From NCBI GenBank assembly GCA_048499435.1, contig JASNZW010000001.1:248001-312000 (forward strand): DNA of 64,000 bases. The letters are read 5' to 3'. Shown piece after piece: positions 1 through 8,099 of this stretch (positions are counted from its first letter, which is position 1; each line of letters begins with the position of its first letter). Under the pieces are notes generated by a model, which saw only the letters and a list, made by a program, of their open reading frames with translations, did not search any database and was not told the origin of the DNA. The position numbers and the translations under genes are program-made. This DNA comes from DAOTWC01 sp048499435 (GTDB lineage: Bacteria; Chloroflexota; Anaerolineae; Aggregatilineales; Phototrophicaceae).

Positions 1-2
1 TG

Positions 3-1187
3 ACGTGGATCGGGCCTGGGCCGGACGCCATCCGGCTGATGGGCGTCAAGACCGAGGCACGCGCCCTCATGGAGCAGGCCGGTGTGCCTTTGGTCCCCGG
101 CTTCCAGAGCGACGACGCCGACGACGCGGCCTTTGTCGCGGCGGCGGCGCGCATCGGCTGGCCGGTGATGGTCAAGGCTGCCGGGGGCGGCGGCGGCAAA
201 GGCATCCGCGTGGTGCGCGGCCCCGACCACCTGCCCGAAGCGCTGGCCGCCGCCCGCCGCGAAGCCGAGCGCGCCTTCAACGACCCGCGCCTGTTCCTGG
301 AGAAATATATCGAACGCGCCCATCACATCGAGGTGCAGGTGCTGGCCGACGCGCACGGCACAGTGCTGCACCTGTTCGAGCGCGAGTGCAGCGCCCAGCG
401 CCGTCACCAGAAGATCGTTGAGGAGTCGCCAGCGCCGCTGCTGACGCCCGACACGCGCGCGCGCATGGGGCAGGCCGCTGTTGAGGCCGCGCGGGCGGTG
501 GGCTACGTCAACGCCGGCACAGTCGAGTTTATCGCCGCGCCCGACGGCGCGTTCTACTTCCTGGAGATGAACACGCGCCTGCAGGTTGAACACCCGGTCA
601 CGGAGCAGGTCACCGGCCTGGACCTGGCGCAGCTTCAGTTTCGCATCGCCGCCGGCGAGCCGCTGCCGTTCGCGCAGGCGAGCGTGACGCAGCGCGGCCA
701 CGCTATCGAGTGCCGCGTCTACGCCGAGGACCCACACAACGGCTTCCTGCCGGCGGTTGGCCCGGTGCTGCGCTTCATCCCGCCGGAGGGGCCGGGCGTC
801 CGCGTGGACGCCGGCATTCAGAGCGGCGACGCCATCACGATTCACTATGACCCGCTGGTGGCGAAAGTGATCGCCAGCGCGCCCAGCCGCGCCGAGGCCA
901 TCGCCCGCATGCAGCGCGCCCTGGCCGAGACGGTTGTGCTGGGCACGACGACTAATCTGCCGTTTCTGCGCGCGCTGCTGGCGCACCCGGTGTTTCTGGC
1001 GGGCGCGGTGGACACAGGTTTCGTTGACGCCCACCTGCACGATTTGCTGCCGCCTGCCCCGCCGCCGTCCGACGCCGCGCTGCTGGCCGCCGCCCTGCTC
1101 GACCGTGAGGCCGTGCCGGGTGCTGTTGACAGCACGCCGCAGGCCGACCCCTGGTCGCGGGCGGACGGCTTCCGGTTGGGCGGCTGA
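3..1187 (+). CDS. Acyl-CoA carboxylase biotin-carboxylase subunit (5' end outside window, 3' end apparently truncated)
   Basis: The reading frame is open from base 3, so the gene starts upstream of the window. It shows the biotin carboxylase core that carboxylates biotin with ATP and bicarbonate: the Gly-rich ATP-grasp loop GGGGGKGIR, EKYIERAHHIEVQVL, ECSAQRRHQKIVEE, the metal-binding FLEMNTRLQVEHPVTE and the C-terminal ECRVYAEDP. About 50 residues follow the carboxylase domain and end in DPWSRADGFRLGG. In methylcrotonyl/propionyl-CoA carboxylase alpha chains this is where the protein runs on into the biotin-transfer and biotinyl domains. Here a TGA stops it, 11 nt before the tail of an inverted DUF4230 gene. 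It is therefore either a loss-of-tail allele or relies on a separate biotinyl carrier; none is visible in the window. Confidence 0.88.
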   Translation, partial: TWIGPGPDAIRLMGVKTEARALMEQAGVPLVPGFQSDDADDAAFVAAAARIGWPVMVKAAGGGGGKGIRVVRGPDHLPEALAAARREAERAFNDPRLFLEKYIERAHHIEVQVLADAHGTVLHLFERECSAQRRHQKIVEESPAPLLTPDTRARMGQAAVEAARAVGYVNAGTVEFIAAPDGAFYFLEMNTRLQVEHPVTEQVTGLDLAQLQFRIAAGEPLPFAQASVTQRGHAIECRVYAEDPHNGFLPAVGPVLRFIPPEGPGVRVDAGIQSGDAITIHYDPLVAKVIASAPSRAEAIARMQRALAETVVLGTTTNLPFLRALLAHPVFLAGAVDTGFVDAHLHDLLPPAPPPSDAALLAAALLDREAVPGAVDSTPQADPWSRADGFRLGG

Positions 1188-1198
1188 GCGCGATCCTG

Positions 1199-1228
1199 CT
1201 ACTGGCACGTTTCCGGCAGCGGCGCGGC
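1199..1228. repeat. 30-bp exact direct repeat, copy 1
   Basis: The 30 bases here are identical to 2976-3005. Both copies form the 3' end of an inverted DUF4230 gene and encode its C-terminal PLPETCQ. The identity is exact while the rest of the two genes has diverged widely, which suggests recent conversion or recombination at the gene tails. Confidence 0.8.
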
Positions 1229-1827
1229 TGTGTTTGGTGGCATCATGTTGATTTGAATGATGCGAAACTGGTTCCGACCGATCGCATCAATCAATAGCGT
1301 CAATATATCATTGGCGCGAATATACACATCGTCAAGGATACCAGCTTCTAGCGCCATGTCACGAAATATGCGTACAGCGTAACGCCGGGCTTCGGTATCC
1401 ATGTTTGGCGCGTTACGAGCAAAAATGCCGCTGTCTCGCGACACAACATAGCTTTGTTGCTCATTCAGAATACAGTTGGTTAGCACAGGTGCGGGCAGCG
1501 TCACGATGAGTTTATCATCCTGTGCACTTACATGTTGTTCAGTTAACTGGCTGAGGTCTATTCCCGCGTCAACGTGTCCAACAGCAACCATCAACAGGCG
1601 CTCATCATAGAGCGCTGCCAACAGACCAGGCATGTCACGCTCTGTCGTAACTAAGAACGAACAGCAGTGAGGTGAGCCATGTCTTGAATACTCTCGAGGA
1701 TACTCGTGGAATTGTGGGTAATCTGTTCAGACAGAAATCCAAACAACCCACCGCCTGTGCCATTGCTAACTACAACGCCCAGAGCTATGTCTATAACCAG
1801 CACAATAAGGATCAACGAAATTTTCAT
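1199..1827 (-). pseudogene. Frameshifted DUF4230 family gene
   Basis: Two frames together make one DUF4230 protein. The first starts at ATG 1827 (GAGAGG six bases upstream) and gives a hydrophobic signal/anchor MKISLILIVLVIDIALGVVV, then a segment ending MAHLTAVRS and a TAG. The second frame resumes at once as FLVTTERDMPGLLAALYDERL and runs to PLPETCQ. The intact relative at 2976-3776 has TTVRYNYSTLVTSEREMP at this spot, so a small deletion (about 13 nt) removed part of the sequence and shifted the frame. The body is more AT-rich than the intact copy. The family role is unknown; members are membrane-anchored extracytoplasmic proteins. A sequencing error is a weaker alternative because whole residues are missing too. 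Confidence 0.75.
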
Positions 1828-1869
1828 AGATGCCCTCTCGACAGACAGATGTATCACTAAACTTGCGTG

Positions 1870-2760
1870 TCAGTTCACCTTTCGCCACGCACGATCTTGC
1901 TCAATGTATAGCCACCCCTGCGGGGCTTGCGGCACACAGGATGGCGGTAAATTGGTGGCTCGCGTGTCCATCGGCTCATTCGTCGCATCTAATTGTGTCC
2001 CGTTGCGTGCGAACATCACGACAACATTTTTCTGCGTGAGCGCACGCACGAAACTTTCCATGACAATGCGCGCTTCGCGCTCGGCGCGTTCTAATATGCC
2101 GCCCTCGATAGCTGTGTTGCGGAAGTCATCCAGCGCCGTGTAATTCGCCAGCAGACGCGCTTCATCCCAATCAACCGGGCATGTAGTGAACGAACGGTTG
2201 TACTGGCGGATGAACTCAATGCGGCAACTTGTCAGATGCGGCACGGGCAAAGTCAGGTAGTAAGTTTCAGTGGTTTCGTCGTAGTGAGCAGCGCTATTGT
2301 CAAGCTGGCTAAGGTCTACGCCCGCTTCTACGGCGCCCACTGCCACGTGATCGGCATTGAAACTACAGGAATTGAGCATACCGCCGCGCACAACGACCCG
2401 GATATCCGCTTTGGCTAACTGCGCGTTGACTGTTACCAGTTGGCCCAGTGGCAGCACGCTGTTAATGATGCTGGGTGTATCAATGACACTGGCTGAAGCT
2501 GGCATCGGCGACAGGTTGAACAAACCACGTGCACCGTTGATAAACGAAGAGACCAGCGCAACCGGCGTAAAAATCAGCACAGCAGCCAGGGCAACCGGCA
2601 CCGCAATACAGCCCAAACAAGCAAACAGTCCTGTGCGCCTGCGCGCGGAGTATTCCTGCTCAGCGGGTTCAGCCGTGTTTATGATAGTAGAAGGCTGATT
2701 ACCTGGTTGTAGATGCGGTAAGCTGGACGATTCTGGTACTTGCTCTTTATCGGGTTCCAT
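1870..2760 (-). CDS. DUF4230 family membrane-anchored protein
   Basis: This 296-residue protein has a polar N-terminal tail, one long membrane segment around residues 48-72 (CLGCIAVPVALAAVLIF) and an extracytoplasmic DUF4230 domain with VDLSQLDNSAAHYDETTE, LTLPVPHLTSCRIEF and the GGILERAEREA helix. The start at ATG 2760 is supported by GAGGAG eight bases upstream. It is clearly homologous to the flanking copies at 1199-1827 and 2976-3776 but strongly diverged and coded with lower GC. The C-terminus replaces the PLPETCQ ending with LYIEQDRAWRKVN. No catalytic motif is visible; the function is unknown. Its unmatched base composition suggests either transfer from a lower-GC donor or relaxed selection. 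Confidence 0.72.
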   Translation of the reverse strand: MEPDKEQVPESSSLPHLQPGNQPSTIINTAEPAEQEYSARRRTGLFACLGCIAVPVALAAVLIFTPVALVSSFINGARGLFNLSPMPASASVIDTPSIINSVLPLGQLVTVNAQLAKADIRVVVRGGMLNSCSFNADHVAVGAVEAGVDLSQLDNSAAHYDETTETYYLTLPVPHLTSCRIEFIRQYNRSFTTCPVDWDEARLLANYTALDDFRNTAIEGGILERAEREARIVMESFVRALTQKNVVVMFARNGTQLDATNEPMDTRATNLPPSCVPQAPQGWLYIEQDRAWRKVN

Positions 2761-2975
2761 ACCTTTTGCTCCTCGATGCAGAGTAGTGAAAGATCATTAG
2801 GCCTGATTCGAAATGGGCCTCATTGTTCCATTTTAGGGGGGTATTCTCCATAGTAAATCATAAGATGCAACAGTAATTAAGATTTTGTGTGATCGATAAT
2901 ATAACATCCGCGAACAAGCGAGTATCTTGATCGCGAAACTAACTCGATAATATGGCTTTAATGGCGGCTAGGCGC

Positions 2976-3005
2976 CTACTGGCACGTTTCCGGCAGCGGC
3001 GCGGC
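2976..3005. repeat. 30-bp exact direct repeat, copy 2
   Basis: Identical to 1199-1228; it is the 3' coding end of the intact DUF4230 gene. It may be the crossover point of a tandem duplication of this gene family. Confidence 0.8.
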
Positions 3006-3776
3006 GGGATCTGGCGGCGAGGGCTGCACCACCACCTGGCGAACCTGCTCGCCGGCGGCCATCTCCAGCAGCCGCTGCAGCACATCCGTTGACTGCGCCT
3101 GCACGTCCTCCAGGATGCCGCCCTCCAGCGCCATCGTGCGGAACTGCTGGACGGCGTAGCGCCGCGCCTCCGTCTCGATGTTCGGTTCTGACCGGTTGAA
3201 GATGCCGGTATCGCGCGAGAACGTGTACGTGCCCTGCTCGTTGAGCACACAGGCCAGCAGCGCGGGCGGCGGCAGCGCGATCGTCAGCGTACCGCCGCTG
3301 AGTGTAAAATTCTCCGGCGTCAGCAGGCTCAGGTCAATGCCCGCGTCCACATGGCCCGCCGCCACCAGCATCAGCCGTTCGCCGTACAGCAGCTTGAGCG
3401 CGTCGGGCATCTCGCGCTCGGACGTGACCAGCGTCGAGTAGTTGTAGCGCACCGTCGTGAGCTGCGACAGTTCACGGATGTTCTCCAGCACGCTGACGGC
3501 GTTAAAGGCCGTCGGTCCGGGCTGGAAAGCGTTCTGCACGCTGTTCACCACGTTGCCGATCGTTGTCACGCCCAGCACGATTGCCGCCAGCAGCGGCAGC
3601 AGCAGCACCAGCAGGCAGCCCAACGCGCCCGCCAGGCCCCACACACACCCTTCGCGCCGGGGCGGTTCCGCCGGCTGGAGCGTGTATATCGGCGGCGACG
3701 CGGGCGCGGGGTAGCGCTCGCCGGGGAGCGTGGGCGGCGGCGGGGGCGGCACAGCAGGCGGTTGGAAATTGGCCAT
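2976..3776 (-). CDS. DUF4230 family membrane-anchored protein
   Basis: A 266-residue protein with a Pro-rich cytoplasmic N-terminus (PPAVPPPPPPTLPGER), a membrane segment near residues 48-75 (LAGALGCLLVLLLPLLAAIVLG) and a DUF4230 domain from about residue 95 to the end (VSVLENIRELSQLTTVR, HVDAGIDLSLL, EARRYAVQQFRTMALEGGILEDVQ). It is the intact, high-GC member of a three-gene set and matches the local base composition, so it is probably the resident copy. A -10-like TATAGT on the minus strand (3847-3852) lies inside a small palindrome 70 bp upstream. The biochemical role is not known for the family. Confidence 0.78.
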   Translation of the reverse strand: MANFQPPAVPPPPPPTLPGERYPAPASPPIYTLQPAEPPRREGCVWGLAGALGCLLVLLLPLLAAIVLGVTTIGNVVNSVQNAFQPGPTAFNAVSVLENIRELSQLTTVRYNYSTLVTSEREMPDALKLLYGERLMLVAAGHVDAGIDLSLLTPENFTLSGGTLTIALPPPALLACVLNEQGTYTFSRDTGIFNRSEPNIETEARRYAVQQFRTMALEGGILEDVQAQSTDVLQRLLEMAAGEQVRQVVVQPSPPDPAAPLPETCQ

Positions 3777-3846
3777 CAGGTTTTTGATCCTGCGCTCATC
3801 AGTTGTTCAGGCCAGCGCGAAACAGCCGCGGTGAACACGGCTGCGT

Positions 3847-3867
3847 ACTATAGCGGCAGTCGCTATA
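3847..3867. promoter_or_regulatory. Palindrome over a minus-strand -10-like box
   Basis: An exact 7-bp inverted repeat, tatagcg / cgctata with a 5-nt spacer, lies at 3849-3867. On the minus strand it overlaps TATAGT at 3847-3852, in a good position to be the -10 box of the DUF4230 gene that starts at 3776. Repressor operators commonly take this form; the regulator is unknown. Confidence 0.35.
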
Positions 3868-4007
3868 CGAGGTCAAGGCGCTTACGGTTTTAAATACCGG
3901 CCGACACGCCGCCGCCGCGCCGGCTGGTTAATTGTCCACGCCTCAACCTGCTCATCACAATGCGCTTGAAGCCCTGCTTGCGCGATTTTTCAATTCATCA
4001 TAGCATT

Positions 4008-4027
4008 AAGTAAGATATAACTTACTT
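4008..4027. promoter_or_regulatory. Operator-like palindrome around a plus-strand -10 box
   Basis: The arms aagtaag (4008-4014) and cttactt (4021-4027) flank atataa. A -10-like TATAAC sits in the middle at 4016-4021, about 40 bp before the start at 4063. The stretch is conspicuously AT-rich in an otherwise GC-rich region. It is a plausible promoter-operator for the 4063-7641 gene pair. Confidence 0.4.
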
Positions 4028-4062
4028 CACTGTGTTCGCCTTGAGCATAGGGAGAAATCTGT

Positions 4063-5454
4063 ATGGCCATGGAACCTGCTCGCGCCCGTCGTCAGCACGC
4101 ACAGCACGCCGTCGTCACGCCGCCGGAACCGCAGCGTGAACGCAAGCCCCTGGATGTGCCCTGCTGCCCACAGTTGGTCAGCGATGACGCCTGCGACCAA
4201 CTGGATTTCCACTACCGGCTGCTGCGCTCCACATCAGCGATCCACAACAACCGCCGCGTGCAGGTCGAAGTGATTATCCACGTCCGTTTCGAGCGCTGCC
4301 CCGGCCCACTGGCGCTGGGCGACCTGGTGTACTCAACAACGTTGTTCCCCGGCGAAACCGTGCGCCTGTTCTCGATGGACCGGCGCACGCGCTTCACCTA
4401 CGACAGCGCCTCTCAGATGAGCTACCGCAGCCAGCAAAGCTCAGAGGAATCGTATTTCATGTCCAGCGTAAGCGACTTTATGTCTGACCTGGACAGCCGG
4501 GAGAACGTGAACACCCGCAGCGCCAGCGAGGGCAAGAGCGAGTCGAAAGCCAGCGCCAGCAGCCTGCTGGGTTCCATTTTCTCCGGCCCGTCGGTTTCGC
4601 TAAGCGGCTCGTATAACGCCTCGTCCACCGTCGATTTCCTGCGCTCGCTGGATATGCACGCCCGGTCATCAGTCAAACGCTCCGAGAACGCCACCCGCAC
4701 GATCAACTCCGTCTCGATCGGTGAGGTGCAAACGCGCTCACACGCCGAAGGCGAGACCGAGGACCACTTTGAATCGGCCTCGCGCGAGTTCAGCAACCCC
4801 AACCACTGCCATGCCGTAACGTTCTTCTTCTATCAGATCAACAAAACGCAAACCATCCATTTTACCGTCGAGAGCATCCAGCGCCGCGTGATTGACCCCG
4901 CCGGGGAGACTGCCGTTGTCAACCGCCCGCCGCTGGCCGTCGGCAGCATGGTGGAAACCCTTCCCGCCGATGTGCTGGCGACCGACGCCAAACGGCTGGA
5001 AATCGAGGAAATGGACCGGGCCAGCGCCCGCGCGCGCCTGGCCGAGCAGCAGCCGCAGGGCCAGCCGGCGCTGTTCGTTAACCCGCGCCTGCTGACCAGC
5101 GTGCAGCTCGCCGAGCCGATTCCGGAAACCATCCGGCGCGCCGCGCTGCGCGAGACGGATCTCGATCTGGCGGCGCGAGGGCTGATCACCGGCCTGGGCG
5201 GTGACATTACGCCAGAGCTGCAGGCGCGCCTGTCGTTCGTCAGCCATGTCAGCCTGCCCACCGCCGGCGTGCTGGTCAAGAGCTGCCTGGACGAGTGCAG
5301 CATCTGCGAAGAAAGCGTGCAGGAAGAGATCAGGCTGGAGCTGGAGCGCAAGCGGCTGCAAAACAAGCTGCTGGAACGTCAGATCGAGCTGCTGGAAAAA
5401 TCACAGGAATATCGCTGCTGCCCACCCGCCGGCGAAGAAACGCCATCCGGCTGA
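4063..5454 (+). CDS. Uncharacterised Ser-rich protein with C-terminal coiled coil and Cys pairs
   Basis: I do not recognise this 463-residue protein. It starts at ATG 4063 behind GGGAGA. There is no signal peptide or membrane segment, so it is probably cytoplasmic. In order it has a basic N-terminus with PCCPQL, a beta-rich block (RVQVEVIIHVRFERCPG, LFPGETVRLFSMDRRTRF), a long Ser-rich helical stretch at about residues 120-225 (SQQSSEESYFMSSVSDFMSD, NVNTRSASEGKSESKASASS), a well-formed motif NPNHCHAVTFFFYQINK, a second mixed region, and a Cys cluster KSCLDECSICEES leading into a heptad-patterned helix (LELERKRLQNKLLERQIELL) and YRCCPPAG at the end. It is followed 84 bp later on the same strand by a DUF4062-TPR gene. 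The Cys pairs could bind metal. No function is claimed. Confidence 0.7.
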   Translation: MAMEPARARRQHAQHAVVTPPEPQRERKPLDVPCCPQLVSDDACDQLDFHYRLLRSTSAIHNNRRVQVEVIIHVRFERCPGPLALGDLVYSTTLFPGETVRLFSMDRRTRFTYDSASQMSYRSQQSSEESYFMSSVSDFMSDLDSRENVNTRSASEGKSESKASASSLLGSIFSGPSVSLSGSYNASSTVDFLRSLDMHARSSVKRSENATRTINSVSIGEVQTRSHAEGETEDHFESASREFSNPNHCHAVTFFFYQINKTQTIHFTVESIQRRVIDPAGETAVVNRPPLAVGSMVETLPADVLATDAKRLEIEEMDRASARARLAEQQPQGQPALFVNPRLLTSVQLAEPIPETIRRAALRETDLDLAARGLITGLGGDITPELQARLSFVSHVSLPTAGVLVKSCLDECSICEESVQEEIRLELERKRLQNKLLERQIELLEKSQEYRCCPPAGEETPSG

Positions 5455-5538
5455 ACAACGCGGCGCGCGGCGCTGCCGTCCACGAGCCAGTTAGCCGGCT
5501 GTCCAGGGCAACCTGCTAACCTTACCGGGTGGTGAACT

Positions 5539-7641
5539 GTGAAAAGTGTGTTCATCAGCTCAACATCGCGCGATTTACAGGCTCACCGTGATGCGGTCAA
5601 GGCAGCGGTTGAGCGTCTCGATCTGCGCCCAGTTGACATGCGCAATTTCGGAAGCCAGCCCGGCGGCGCAGCGGGTGTCAGCGTCCGCGAAGTCGGCAAG
5701 GCCGATATCTTTATCGGCATTCTGGCGCGGCGCTATGGCTATGTGCCCGCTGGTGTGGAGAAATCGGTCACAGAGCAGGAATATGATGAGGCGGTCCGCC
5801 TGCGACTTCCCCGCCTGATGTACCTGCTTGACCCCGAACACCCCTGGAACAAAGCGGATATTGAGGCAGACGAGACCGCGCAGGCGCGCCTGGCGGCCTT
5901 CCGGCGGCGTGTAGAGAGCGCCGAGGTGCGCAGCCTTTTCACAACCCCGGAGGACCTGGCCGCCAAAGTCACCGCCGATCTCGTCAAGCTGCTGGACAAA
6001 CAGCGGCGGCAGACCATGATCACACGCATCCTGGCTGCCGCCGTGACTGTGGCTGCGCTGGCAGCGCTGGTGCTCATCGCGGATTCCGGGGCACGCCGCC
6101 GGCTGATTGAGGTAGTCGGGCTTGCCAGCCCGACACCAACCGCGACTTTTACGCCAACGGTGACGCCGACTCCCACGGCGACGCCGCCTGCCAGGGCGCC
6201 CTTCGCCGCGCATGAGGTTGGCGTCGTCCTGGCCGATTTCATCCCACGGGATGCGGACGCGCACAACATCGTGCGCCCGCTGGAGCTGGCCCTCGAACGC
6301 TATAACGTGCCGTTCGTGCGCGTGCACCCGGTGGCGGACCGCGACGAAGCGCTCCGCATCAGCGACCTTTATAACAGCACGATCACTATCTGGGGCGAGA
6401 ACTTCGCGTTTGGCGTGGTGGTCAATTACGAAATCACGCCGCGCCGCAGCCGGGTTGAGACCGGAATGGACAGCGAGCTGTTCTTTGCTGATCTGCGCAG
6501 CTTCTCAACATCCGTTCTCAGCGGGTTCGACAGCCCGTATGTGGTGGATTTCATCTTGGGCCAGCAGGCTTACTTTGACAACCGGTTCAGCGAGGCGCTG
6601 GCAAATTTCGACAGCGCCCTCCAGCAGATCCCGCGCGAGCGTGAACACAGCCTGCGCGCCGACGCGCTGTATTTCTACCGGGGCGGCGCGTATTACTTCC
6701 TGGGCGAGACCGAGAAGGCGCTCGCGGACATCGCCCGCGCGCTTGAGCTGAATCCTGATCTGTCGCGCGCGTATTTCAACCGGGGCGTCGCGCTCTATGA
6801 TGCAGGCAGCGTGGGCGAAGCCATCGCCAACTATGACCGAGCGATTGAACTGGACCCCGTCTTTGCTGACGCATATAACAATCGCGGGTTGGCCTACAAA
6901 CGTATCGAGGACTACGCGCGCGCGCTGAGCGATCTGAACCGCGCCATCGAACTGGACCGTGTTGACTCCGATATTTTCACTAACAGGGGCATCGTCCAGC
7001 GTGAGCTGGGCAATTATCAGGAAGCGCTGCAGGATTACGAACAGGCCGTTCGCCTGAACCCTGACGACGCGGACATCTATTACAACCGGGGCATCGCTTA
7101 TTACGCGCTCAATGATTACGCGCAGGCGGTCTCTGACTACGATACAGCCATTCGCCTCAACTCAGGCGATCCTGACTTTTACGTTAATCGGGGCTATGCG
7201 CTGATCCCGCTGGGGGACTCAGAGCGCGCGGTCAAGAGCTTTGCCCGCGCTATCGCCCTTGACCCCACCTTTGCCGCCGCTTATTTAGGCCGCGGGATAG
7301 CGCGCATCTACGCCGCTGAACTGGCGCTGGCCCTGGACGATCTGACGCGCGCGATTGAACTCGATCCCGACCTGGCAGACGCTTATATCTATCGGGCTAA
7401 CCTGGCGATCTACGGTGAGGAATATGATCTGGCGTTGAGCGACCTGGACAGCGCTTTTCGCATCGCGCCAGCAAACCCGGCCATCCACCTGCTGCGCGGT
7501 CAGGTCTATTTCTCCACCCGGCGCTATGCAGAGGCGATCGCAGAGTACCGCGCCTATGAGCAGCAGGCGGGGCGTCTCGAACCGCAGATGGAACAACAGC
7601 TCGCCGTGATGGAAGCGGCGTTGGCCAGCGAAGAACCATAA
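5539..7641 (+). CDS. DUF4062 domain protein with transmembrane helix and TPR array
   Basis: The 700-residue protein begins at GTG 5539. Residues 1-100 are a DUF4062 domain (VFISSTSRDLQAHRDAV, SVREVGKADIFIGILARRYG, VTEQEYDEAVRL), a Rossmann-like module common at the N-terminus of STAND/NLR-like and conflict proteins. Residues about 165-185 form one membrane helix (RILAAAVTVAALAALVLIA). A Thr/Pro linker (TPTATFTPTVTPTPTATPP) follows, then a roughly 120-residue alpha/beta domain, then about ten TPR units from residue 345 onward (recurring NRGIAY/YDRAIELDP). This places DUF4062 in the cytoplasm and the TPRs outside, if the helix is used as an N-in anchor. It shares a strand with the orphan gene just upstream. 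A signalling or scaffold role is inferred from architecture only. Confidence 0.82.
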   Translation: MKSVFISSTSRDLQAHRDAVKAAVERLDLRPVDMRNFGSQPGGAAGVSVREVGKADIFIGILARRYGYVPAGVEKSVTEQEYDEAVRLRLPRLMYLLDPEHPWNKADIEADETAQARLAAFRRRVESAEVRSLFTTPEDLAAKVTADLVKLLDKQRRQTMITRILAAAVTVAALAALVLIADSGARRRLIEVVGLASPTPTATFTPTVTPTPTATPPARAPFAAHEVGVVLADFIPRDADAHNIVRPLELALERYNVPFVRVHPVADRDEALRISDLYNSTITIWGENFAFGVVVNYEITPRRSRVETGMDSELFFADLRSFSTSVLSGFDSPYVVDFILGQQAYFDNRFSEALANFDSALQQIPREREHSLRADALYFYRGGAYYFLGETEKALADIARALELNPDLSRAYFNRGVALYDAGSVGEAIANYDRAIELDPVFADAYNNRGLAYKRIEDYARALSDLNRAIELDRVDSDIFTNRGIVQRELGNYQEALQDYEQAVRLNPDDADIYYNRGIAYYALNDYAQAVSDYDTAIRLNSGDPDFYVNRGYALIPLGDSERAVKSFARAIALDPTFAAAYLGRGIARIYAAELALALDDLTRAIELDPDLADAYIYRANLAIYGEEYDLALSDLDSAFRIAPANPAIHLLRGQVYFSTRRYAEAIAEYRAYEQQAGRLEPQMEQQLAVMEAALASEEP

Positions 7642-7892
7642 CACGGCCGCGCCTGCCGCCGTTCCGGCGCGGCCAGCAGCAGCCCCCCAGCGCCGGGTCT
7701 GTTCTAACCGCGCGGGCTGTGCTATAGTTGCTGTATGGGGGTGACACAGAGTTGACGGGGTGTGCTGCCCGGCGAGTAGCGTAAAGGCCCACAGGCAACC
7801 CGCGAAAACCGGGCGCAGCAGGCACACAGCCGGACGCGCGGGCAGTTCGCGCCACCTCCACTTCCTTTTATTTCGCCCGCCAAACGCGCCAA

Positions 7893-7929
7893 ACAGCAGC
7901 GCCAGGTCGCACTGACCTGGCGCTGCTGT
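7893..7929. other. Perfect 16-bp hairpin
   Basis: The arms 7893-7908 and 7914-7929 are exact reverse complements around the loop gcact. No T-run follows on either strand, so it is not a textbook intrinsic terminator. It could still end transcription from the DUF4062-TPR gene or cap a small RNA made from the 7723 promoter-like box. Confidence 0.6.
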
Positions 7930-8069
7930 CACACCATTAGGAGGGGGAAGGGGGATAATTAACTACAGCCTGAGTATCGCGTGCGAACTTAACCCGCACA
8001 TGATTGCCAGCTAAAAGCCGCATGAGAGCGCGCCCCGCGCTTAAAGCGCGCCTTCCGGGCTGGAAAAGC

Positions 8070-8099
8070 GCGTAAAATACGGCACAATCGCTTTTACGC
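8070..8099. promoter_or_regulatory. Inverted repeat at the promoter region of the FolC-like gene
   Basis: The arms gcgtaaaa (8070-8077) and ttttacgc (8092-8099) are exact, with a 14-nt spacer. The left arm overlaps a -10-like TAAAAT (8073-8078). The position 25 bases before the start codon fits an operator or a leader hairpin. Confidence 0.35.

Noticed and set aside
1199..3005. Attachment sites of a mobile element flanked by the 30-bp repeat
   Set aside because: The repeat is the coding end of two homologous genes and no integrase or transposase lies between; shared ancestry explains it.
5539..7641. Defence island around the DUF4062-TPR gene
   Set aside because: No nuclease, methylase, toxin or other defence family is found in the neighbourhood, so only a signalling role is suggested.
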